Below, in pieces: positions 55,746 through 64,000 of a stretch of DNA of 64,000 bases. Under the pieces are notes generated by a model. It was not told the origin of the DNA. It did no database searches and was given only the letters and a program-made list of their open reading frames with translations. Source of the stretch: Cadophora sp. MPI-SDFR-AT-0126 (taxonomy: Eukaryota > Ascomycota > Leotiomycetes > Helotiales > Ploettnerulaceae); the NCBI GenBank assembly GCA_020747065.1, contig JAGMVK010000019.1, positions 62,001-126,000 of the forward strand, in the 5' to 3' direction. The number at the start of each line of letters is the position of its first letter. Position 1 is the first letter of the stretch. A program made the translations under genes and the position numbers.

Positions 55746-56967
55746 ATGGCCGAAGATACGGGAACACTGAAGCTTGATCCCAAGTACGATCAGTTCGATT
55801 ACCCAATCGTATCTGCCAATACTCAGAGCGGTCACCCAGGCCACACAACCCCCGAGCAGGAAGCCCAGGTCTACCAATTGCGCATGAAGTTGGAGGCAGC
55901 TGGCTACACCGACCGACTAGACTCTTTGACTCTTGTGCGTACACAGAACTTGTAGACTTATTTGCTCCAACTGACATTATCTGCAGCTTCGATTTCTGCG
56001 AGCCCGTAAATTCGATGTTGCGCTCTCTGAGAAGATGTATGTCACTGCACAACTCTCTGACCATTAGCATAAAGTAACCGCAGACAGGTTTATCGACTGC
56101 GAGAACTGGCGCAAGGAAATCGACCTCGATGATTTGACTCGGAACTTCAAGTACGAGGAGAAGCCACAAGTTTCTGAGTACTACCCCCAATATTACCACA
56201 AGACAGATAAAGTATGGATGCGGTTCCAAGAGATGTCAGTACGTATTTGGCTAACAGTGGACTAGGATGGAAGACCTGTATACATCGAGCAAATGGGCAA
56301 TATTGACCTGAACGCGATGTACAAAATCACCACCGCCGAGCGCATGCTGAACAACCTTGCCGTCGAGTATGAGAAGCTCGCCGATCCCCGTCTACCAGCC
56401 TGTTCCCGCAAAACCGGCCACCTCCTCGAGACCTGCTGCTCAGTTATGGATCTCAAGGGCGTTGGAATCACAAAGGTCCCCTCCGTCTACTCGTACGTCA
56501 AGCAAGCCTCCGCCATCTCGCAAAACTACTATCCAGAGCGTCTGGGCCGCCTGTACCTCATCAACGCCCCATGGGGCTTCAGCAGCGTCTTCAACATCAT
56601 GAAGGGCTGGCTGGACCCTGTCACCGTCGAGAAAATCCATGTTCTGGGAGGTGGCTATCAGAAGGAGCTCTTGGCACAGATTCCTGCTGAGAACTTGCCT
56701 AAGATCCTTGGTGGAACTTGCGAATGCCCTGGCGGTTGCTCGCTCAGTGATGAGGGGCCATGGACTGATGCTCAATGGGCCAAGCCACCGAAGTGGGCCA
56801 AAGCTCCTGAGGAGAAGGCTGCTGCTCCTGCTCCTGTCATTGATAACACTGCTACGAACCCACCTACCATCCCCGACGCGGCTGCTGCACCACCTGCTGC
56901 TGCCCCAGCACCGGTTGCTCAACAGCCTGTTCAGGATGAGATCAAGTCCGCACCTGCACCACAGTAG
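55746..56967 (+). CDS. SEC14: Sec14-type phosphatidylinositol/phosphatidylcholine transfer protein
   Basis: Exons 55746-55934, 55987-56036, 56088-56211, 56266-56967 give 354 aa. Sec14 exchanges PI and PC and stimulates PI4P formation at the Golgi. The CRAL-TRIO N domain has TPEQEAQVYQLRMKLEAAGY and LRFLRARKFDVALSEKM, then the lipid-binding domain: DGRPVYIEQMGNIDL, SVMDLKGVGI, ISQNYYPERLGRLYLINAPW, FSSVFNIMKGWLDPVTVEKI and LPKILGGTCECPGGC, all typical of Sec14 itself. After about residue 275 comes an Ala/Pro-rich tail of some 75 residues not found in yeast Sec14 and probably disordered. Confidence 0.96.
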
Positions 56968-57616
56968 AGTAGAATAGAACTATGGATCTGGAGTCGGGGA
57001 TGTACAGCGCATGTGAGGGTGGATGGGGTTGAAAGAGTGATGAGCATTGGTGGAGGGAAGTCCTGAAGGAATGTAGAGCCCTCGAGTATACCTTGCAGAA
57101 TTTCAACACTGCTCCGAAGTACCGTAACAAAAATAAAGACTGTCTTGACCACTTTCCCCCATGACAGTTTCAAGCGCTGACTCCGGATTGACTGTGTAGA
57201 GATACCTCGAGAGGATAGGACGTGAAAAGGAGACATGACATAAGCTGAGGTGAATTGACTGGCAGCGGTGGACACAAGTGGAGCTTCCTTCTGTCTTACT
57301 CACTCCTACTCTCGCTAATATTTGTGTTTGTCAACAAAACACTTACAAGGCAAAGCTCTATACTTGACCTTCGCAGAGAGCTGTTTGTAAGATACCAGCA
57401 GGTACCAGACACAGGGTAACATCATTGTCTTCAAACCTTGAGATCCAATGGGGATCGAGAGTCACAATGCGATGTAATGTTATCATGGTATGATGGTGGC
57501 TGACACATTCTGCTCACTCAAAATAATCAGTGTTAACTCATGCTAACGAAGGCATTCGATCGCTGCATGCTTTTCTATTTCTACATCGAGGTCTACCCAA
57601 TCTCAGAAACCAGGAT
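56968..57616. other. Convergent 3' intergenic region
   Basis: Between Sec14 (+) and eIF2B epsilon (-) stops. No gene seen. Confidence 0.5.
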
Positions 57617-59950
57617 CTAATCACTCTCCTCCCCACTCTCATCCTCATCACTCTCCTCCTCACTCTCCGCGCTCCTCAACCACTCGACAAACACCCCCGT
57701 CTTCTCCCTAACCCTCTTCATCTCCGCATCCTCCGCCTCCCCCAGCTCCTCACTCTCCTCCCACCACCTCAGAAACGCCTCTTCCTCAAGAACCTCCAAC
57801 TGATACAGCTTCTGACTGACAGCAGCAAGGATCACAGCCCCGTTATTCCGGTGCACCAGATCCTTCTGCAGACAGCCTATGAAATCGACCTGGTCGTCTT
57901 CTCTCTTGTCAGACCCGACAGCGACTTCCTTCAAGAAGGATTCCGCGCCTGGCGAGGAGAAAGCGAGGGAGGCGGCTTTGCTGGCTTCCATTTTCTGGCC
58001 CTCGATGAGCTGGGTGATGCGTTTTGTGAAGGCGACTGCGATGGCTCGTCGCATCTGGTGATCCGTCGCATCGTTGCCTAGTCTCAGACCCATGAATTCT
58101 AGTCTGGCGGCTCCGAAATCCCCACCTTCTTTCAGGGCATCGAGGAGGCCGGCTACAGCATCGTGGTGGAAGTTCTCGTTCGATGAGGGATTGCCGTCGC
58201 CGTCCTCGGAAATGCTGCCTGCGAAGCTAGAGTGCCGCGAGCGACCTTCGTGTGGTGAGGCGGCGCTGATGGAGGAGGAGATCGTGGAGATGGATTCGCT
58301 GGAGACGTTGAAGTGGGAGGTGCTGTAGATGAGGTTGTTGTGGAAGATGGTGGCTTCGTCTTCGGCATCCGAGTCGTCGTCGAAGCCGTACCCTGAGCCG
58401 CCTTCGCCGACTATTGCTGTGTCGGTTGGTACGAGAGGTGCGTCTTCTACGTAGTCGTCTGATTTTCGTTTTGCGCAGGTGATCCGTGAGTTTTCCTTGA
58501 CTTCTTGGTTGTCTGCTATCCGTACGCGGTAGGAGATGAGGGCTCCTTGCTGGACCTTGCAATTTCGTCCAACGGATGCTTCGCTAGCGACGATCGCCCT
58601 CTCGACCGTCGAACCATCGCCTACCACTACATCGTCCCAGATATATGCATTGTGGATAGTGACGTTCTTCCCGATATGACATCTTCGCCCGATGATACTG
58701 TTAGAAACCACGCTCCCATCCCCAATACTCGTATCCTTCCCTATCACAGTTCGCTTTCCAACTTTGCACGTCCTGGCCAAGATCACCCCATTCTCTTTAC
58801 AAAGCCCACCGCGCTCAAACCTGTAGCTCTGACCTGCGAGAAGATTGCTATCTGGAACCAGGGGATATGTCCACCTCCCCAGCACATCTTTACTAACCGC
58901 CTCGTAGGACTGTAAGTTGAAAACCCGCGCAGCATAATGTTCCTCCACAACCTCGGTATGTATCGTCTTACCATTCAACTCATAATCCTTCAGCACGCCG
59001 TGCAAAAAATGCCTTCTAGGGACCTCGTAATCAAAAGATTCTGCCCACAAAGCTAACACATCAGGTGTGCAGATGTCAATCCCGCAATCGATCAGATCTG
59101 TCCGGATTTCCAGTTCGTGGTGGTCTGACAGCAATTCCGGGTCAATATTGACATATTTGTTCGCTTGTAACGGGTTCATCTCTTCATAATGAAGACATCT
59201 GCTCTTCGTAGGATCGATCACAAAAACAGGAGTGATCCCCTGTGATTTCGTGCGATGCGTACCCAGACCTCCCGACCTCAATATCATCGTCATAATCGCA
59301 TTCTTGTCCGCTATCCTCCTCGCTCGGTGAGCAGCCAAAGCAGCATCAATTGGTAAATTCGACACCAGATCTCCATGCACCAGCAGGAAATCTCCTGTAA
59401 TGAGATCCCGGGAGTCTAGATCCCGCATGGCGTCTCCCACGGAACGAGCGGTCGTCTTGACGATTTCTAATGAGTTAAAGGGCGAAGCGGCGGATGAGGG
59501 GTGCCATTTTGAGGCCTGGATGTAGCGTTCTACTTCTGCGGTGTGCGCGCCACAGTAGATGTATATGTCTGCCACTCCGGACATGGCTAGGAATTCGAGG
59601 GTGTATTCGATGAGAGGAGTATTGGCTAGTGGGAGGAGACACTGGAAAATATTAGCCACTCCGCTCCTTCTCATCCATATCAAACAGAACCCCAGAACTC
59701 CGGTCACTTACTCTTGGAGTCTCTAATGTGAAAGGATTGAATCTCGTCTCGAACGAATCCGCAAGTACCTAAACAGACAGATCAGCTTTCCCATTCGTTT
59801 CACCAGTTCCCGAATGACAATTCATACCACAGCTTGCAGAGTCTCCTCCCTATCATCTTCGACCTTCTTCGCAGCAGAAGGGCCTTTCTTCTTAGGCGCA
59901 GCTTTCCCCCCACTAGCACCCCCCTTCACAGATTTCTGCGCATGCGCCAT
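57617..59950 (-). CDS. GCD6: Translation initiation factor eIF2B, epsilon subunit
   Basis: Exons 59828-59950, 59712-59768 and 57617-59641 give 734 aa. eIF2B epsilon is the catalytic GDP-GTP exchange subunit acting on eIF2. The start is basic and Gly/Ala/Lys-rich, then LQAVVLADSFETRFNPFTLE and TPRCLLPLANTPLIEYTLEFL, the nucleotidyltransferase-like domain assembled over two introns. Left-handed beta-helix hexapeptides include TSIGDGSVVSNSIIGRRCHI and VVGDGSTVERAIVASEASVG. The C-terminal W2/eIF5C HEAT domain (about 580-734) carries the bipartite acidic/aromatic boxes near FLRWWEESEELGEAEDAEM and ends in an acidic tail (ESDEDESGEESD). It is a target of eIF2-alpha kinase signalling. Confidence 0.96.
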
Positions 59951-60806
59951 AATTATCACACCAACTATCCTTTCCGTGAAAGCTTGTCTTGTCCGCCGTT
60001 ACTTGTCGTCCTTCTTCCTCAATCGATCCCGAGCAAGGTATTCGGCTCTATGTGATCGTGGTGGGGTTTCGTCGTGCAGCAGTGTAAATGCGGGAGAGCT
60101 TGACTCACGAATTAAAAAATGGCATGCCACGAAATTTAGCGCGAGGCTGGTCCCGTCAGGCTGGGCTCGGCTGGGCTGGGCTGGGCTGGGCTGGCGTGCA
60201 GAGAGCGTTCCAGCCTCGATCATACGATCACGCTGCGGGCTGAAGAGTCTAGACCTGATCATGCCCGGGGGCTCACTGCATGCTAAATGCTACTTACTTT
60301 CAACGTCAGTCGTTCTTCTGTCTTCCTCTGTATCTTTCCCTTATGCCCTTTAATAGCATCGTGTCCTCTGCAGCGTTTTCGAACCAGCGGTCCCATCATC
60401 TCAGACAGGACGGATCCAACCGTATATTCACGATTCATCAGATGCAGAACGTGTTATAAGCCACTCGAAAATCAGGAACCAGCTCGTCGAAATGTCAGGT
60501 CGTGGGTTTTTATTATGCTACATAAGCTGCAGACTGATCGACTTTCATCAAAATCACATTATCCCTCTAGCGCCGTGACAAGCATCGAGCTCCATCGCTC
60601 CACGCAATCCCAAACAGTTCATTTCGGACGCCGCCGAGGACTAATACAGAGTTCTTCCACCAGCGCCAAATATGGAATCGTAATGCCGACTAAGCACACG
60701 AGAGCAGCCGTACCGGTTCTGCCGTGGAACAAGGCTCGGAAATATAGATACAGAGAGCCATGGGTCATGATCAAAGCAAATAGTCTTCAACTTTGATTTT
60801 TCTCGC
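59951..60806. other. Intergenic region, eIF2B epsilon promoter and Skn7 3' end
   Basis: Contains a CTGGG tandem repeat (separate entry). A 169-codon plus-strand frame (60287-60796) begins at a non-ATG position, lacks recognisable domains and is not called. Confidence 0.5.
60161..60194. repeat. CTGGG pentanucleotide repeat
   Basis: About six near-identical units of CTGGG/CTCGG in tandem, about 210 bp upstream of the eIF2B epsilon start. Confidence 0.8.
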
Positions 60807-63050
60807 TCATTGCTGGAAACCAGTTGGAGGGTACATTCTTTGCCTCTTATCCGAATGCTCGTCCTGTGGACCTCCGCTCATGTCAGATATGACTCTTCGG
60901 TGTGCTCCTGTCCTGGGCGTTCCCATTTGAGCATTTGGAGGTGGGGCAAACCCCGTTTGCGGATGAGGATGTGCTGGGGTCATTGTGTACTGTCGATTGT
61001 CTCCCATAGGTTGCATGTAGCCGCCCGGCGTATTTCCTATGGGGGATGGTCCAGGAAGCTGACTTGGCGAGTGCCATGATGAAGCTGTTACGGGTGACTT
61101 GCCGGGAGAAGACTCGTCTTTCAAAGATTGTGTTGCAGACAGTTGTCCCATGTTCAGACCCAGTGGGGCTTGGCCGGGATTCGGATTTACGAAACCACCA
61201 GGATGTCCCATCGGCGGTCCTCCAGTTGGTGGGAAAGGAGCGTTCTTCTTGAATTGGGACAAGTGTTTCTCCAGGGCTCGCAGCATTCCTTCCTTGGTGA
61301 AAGGTTTCGGGAGAACATCATTCATACCTGATTCAATCAGCATAAGTGGAAAGAATTCCCACAGGGGCAGCTTACCATAGCGGAAATACATGTCGATGTC
61401 ATCGGCTCTTATGTTCGATGTCATGGCAATGATGGGAAGATTGGGTCTGATCTCTCTGATACAAACTGTCGCAGACACCCCGTCTAGGTGTGGCATGATA
61501 ATATCCATTAAAATGAGATCGAAATTTGTAGCTCCGTGGTTGATCTTATTGACTGCCTCAAGTCCATCGCGCTACAACATGTCAGTATTCAGTAGAGAAA
61601 GAGCATTTCGTACTACTAACAGCGGTCTCAACCCCGCATTCAAAGGCTTGCAGGAACTTTGAACCGATACGCGCGCAGACCTTGTCATCCTCGACAAGTA
61701 AGATCCGAGGCTTTGTCATTCCCCAGACAGAATCTGCTGAGCTCTTCTTCCGTCCGGGTACAGAGCTCACCTCGGACATCATTTCTGGCATGGACTCGAC
61801 GGGAAGTAGACCGTTCGCAGGTAAAGAGTACGGTATGTTGTGAATATGTTCGCTATTGATCGGGTCGATTCCATTCGTGTGTCCAACTGGGTAGACCATG
61901 TTGTCCAAATCATTGCCCACCGGATACCCGATGTGAGCGCTCGAATTCTCTGCTCTTGGTGCCATAGAGGAAGATCCTTGATCGGTCGGAGTGGCGGAAT
62001 ATTCGTTTCGAAGATGGAAGTCGTGGCTCATCTGTTCCAGATTCTTGTCAGGCAAGTTGGCGGTCGAGAACTCTTCTAGAAGAGCTGAAGCCTTTTGCAA
62101 CGGGGATGCTGGATGATCGTCATCATTCGCGTTTCCATCTCCTCCCATACCCGAGTTTCCAAATGGTCCTACGACTCGACTGGCTCGTCGTTGTTGAGCG
62201 TCCACATCATGCAAGAATCCCATCACCCGATGCATAACCCCGTCATGGTTCTTGACGAACTTTTGTAGGTTGACTACTTGCTGAAGTAAGGTAACATGGC
62301 CTTGGGCGAGGTCTTGGTACATCTCGGAAAGATGTTGAAGCTGTTGTTGGGTCGCCATTAATTGGCTGTTAACGAGATCCATCTGGTGTGTGGGGAATTG
62401 CTCTTCCATGTTTTGGGGAGCTTTGCGCGGCGCAGGAGCCTTCCTTCTAATGTTGTCTAGAGAGTCCTTCTTATTTGCTTGAAATTCGGGGTGCTTGAAT
62501 TCCCATGCCTGATACCTGTTAGTTCAAACAATGAAGAAGATTTCCCAAGGCTTGACTGACATTCGGCCCATAAATCGACGGAGCACTATCTTCGTTGTTC
62601 TGTCGGACCTTGTGGAAGTCATACTTGTTCAACTGGCGAACGAAGGAAGCAAAGTTACTATGCTTAAAGTGCTTGGGCAGGATGTTCTTCGTGAACTTGT
62701 CATTCTGAGCAGGGTATTAGTACATGCGACATCAGCCGGAAGACAGCTCGACGTACATCGAGCACTACAAAACTCTCGCCGCCTTCACCCCATCGAACAA
62801 CATTGTCGTAGGAAGGGTCCTCGAGCATTCTAGAACAGGGCGCGTTAGATACTGTGCGCATCACATCCTGAAATAGGGCTGACGATAGTATGAATTGATT
62901 CATGTATGCTGACTTACTTATACAACTTGCGAACCTATCCAGAGTCAGGTCAGTAAGAAGTCGCGATCCAGGCCAGCCTTCCATCAAGGTGATACATACA
63001 AAGTCGCTGGAGTTGTTGGCGGCAGAGCCACCCATATCGCCCTTGTCCAT
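60807..63050 (-). CDS. SKN7: Skn7-type HSF/response-regulator transcription factor
   Basis: Seven exons, 63000-63050, 62918-62934, 62757-62829, 62561-62704, 61621-62508, 61376-61571, 60807-61327, give 629 aa. Skn7 answers oxidative and osmotic/cell-wall stress downstream of fungal histidine-kinase phosphorelays in the nucleus. The HSF-type DNA-binding domain (about 16-107) reads [39 protein letters not shown] and [18 protein letters not shown] coiled coil (about 130-190) starts [20 protein letters not shown]. The receiver domain (about 361-480) has [18 protein letters not shown], the phospho-acceptor Asp at about 414 in [17 protein letters not shown] and LPKPF. The Q/P/G-rich C-terminus (about 490-629) is disordered. 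Exon 2 is only 17 nt and codes VRKLY within the DNA-binding domain. Confidence 0.97.
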
Positions 63051-63253
63051 TGTTGAGTCTAGAATTTATCTGAGTACCGTTACTGTGGTATGGTACGGTA
63101 TGAAGCTCTGATCTCAATTGTTCTGTCGTATCAACCCCAGGTCAAGGGTCCAGAGCGTTCTTGTGAAGTTGAGGGGTCTGGTCTGGACTGGAAGCCGAAA
63201 AGTGGTCGGCCGGTCGAGGTGTGTGCTGCACGGGCGTGTACTGACGTAGCGAA

Positions 63254-63306
63254 TACCAGGCCAGGCCAGGCGAGGCGAGGCGAGGCGAGGCAAGACAAGG
63301 CAAGGG
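63254..63306. repeat. GGCCA/GGCGA pentanucleotide microsatellite
   Basis: Tandem GGCCA units pass into four GGCGA units and then CAAGG/ACAAGG variants, a graded repeat in the Skn7 upstream region. Confidence 0.8.
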
Positions 63307-63430
63307 AGGAAGTAACAGCGAATGGGAAAACTATGCCTGGGAAGAGATACTCGACATGACTCTGCTGTGAAAGGGCCGGGGAATTTTGTCGAAAAGAACA
63401 AGATGCGGCTCGGAGAGAGATGGCCTGGCC

Positions 63431-63454
63431 AGACAGACAGACAGACAGACAGAC
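63431..63454. repeat. (AGAC)6 microsatellite
   Basis: Six perfect AGAC units in the region upstream of Skn7. Confidence 0.9.
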
Positions 63455-64000
63455 TCGAGTGCAGTAAAATTCAAGAAGCGGGTTGGGTTGAACGGGTAGG
63501 GTACAGTACAGTAGACAGACAGAGTGAAGAGTCGCACAGAGCCAGAGCAAGAGCCGAACAGATCAGAAGAGATCAAAGTGACTTGGAGCGCAGGTGCAAG
63601 TGAGTGAGTAGTGAGTGAGGTGAGTGGACTTAGACATGCACTTGCACTTGCACTAACAAGGGTTGTACCCTTGCACGAAGCTAACAAGGCGGGTCTCAAC
63701 TCTCGAGATCGATCCTGGATGGATCGATGAATGGATGAATGGATTGATGGATTGATGGACGGACGGGAAGGTAAGTGTGAGCGACGCCACCCCACTGAGG
63801 CACACAGTGCAGTACCGTACACCAGAGGAGGAATAGACAAGGTGGCGCTGACGAGACCGCTTTTGGACAGGGAGGTACGTGAGGTGAGCTGTCAGGAGTA
63901 GAGCTGTGGAGGCGCTTGATATTTTCACACCATCCAGCCTCCAGCCTCCAGCAAGCCACCAGCCACAAGCCTTCAATGGAAGATTTTCTATGCGTGAAGC

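Larger units (their letters stand above)
63051..64000. other. Upstream region of Skn7, rich in short tandem repeats
   Basis: About 0.95 kb to the right edge with several microsatellites: GGCGA units, AGAC units and a degenerate ATGGATTG/ATGGACGG run (about 63716-63770). No gene recognised; frames here are repeat-driven. Confidence 0.55.

Noticed and set aside
60287..60796. 169-codon plus-strand frame downstream of Skn7
   Set aside because: Non-ATG start, no domain; most likely the antisense of the Skn7 3' region.

Overview
The window is nuclear DNA of a filamentous ascomycete (Pezizomycotina). Genes are intron-rich and almost all recognisable introns are 45-130 nt with GT...AG ends. Many products are typical of ascomycetes: a hydrophobin, a Skn7-type HSF/receiver regulator, Hpc2, and complex I subunits absent from budding yeast. 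The class may be Leotiomycetes, but that is only an impression from protein similarity. I see no transposon, rRNA, tRNA, CRISPR array or obvious horizontally acquired block.

Layout. 1-594: 5' part of an unknown conserved gene, cut by the left edge. 3.9-5.9 kb: single-pass membrane protein with an S/T-rich ectodomain and NPF/DPF motifs. 6.7-13.4 kb: phosphoglycerate mutase (-), Mediator MED9 (+), tubulin cofactor C (-), complex I NDUFA11-like subunit (-). 14.3-24.5 kb: Ubp2-type deubiquitinase (+), Rba50/RPAP1 (-), Hpc2/ubinuclein (+). 25.2-27.5 kb: protein-L-isoaspartate methyltransferase (-) and a small conserved gene with a one-base frameshift (+). 27.5-32.6 kb: a 5 kb stretch without a gene, then a Q/P-rich conserved fungal protein. 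35.9-39.8 kb: complex I TYKY subunit (-) head to head with mitochondrial acyl carrier protein (+), then Vps74/GOLPH3 (+). 40.4-46.2 kb: SURF6/Rrp14 (-), an unknown polyproline protein (+), a hydrophobin (+). 47.2-54.0 kb: Rad54 (-), a small membrane protein (+), a mitochondrial carrier (+), a ferric-reductase-like oxidoreductase (-). 54.3-63.05 kb: prefoldin 3 (+), Sec14 (+), eIF2B epsilon (-), Skn7 (-).

The genes are mostly housekeeping and do not form one pathway. Small functional groupings do appear. Three complex I components (NDUFA11, NDUFS8, ACP) lie within 25 kb, and two of them share a 370 bp head-to-head promoter with a CCAAT box. Tubulin cofactor C and prefoldin 3 both serve tubulin/actin folding. 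MED9, Rba50, Hpc2 and Skn7 act in RNA polymerase II transcription or chromatin.

Gene models were built by hand by joining reading frames at splice signals. In every complete spliced model except the frameshifted gene at 27077 the exon lengths sum to an intact frame. The least ordinary items are that frameshift, a 31-nt poly(G) tract, very short exons (8-28 nt) in several genes, a GC-AG intron in prefoldin 3, a hydrophobin with long inter-cysteine loops, and two sizeable conserved proteins of unknown function.
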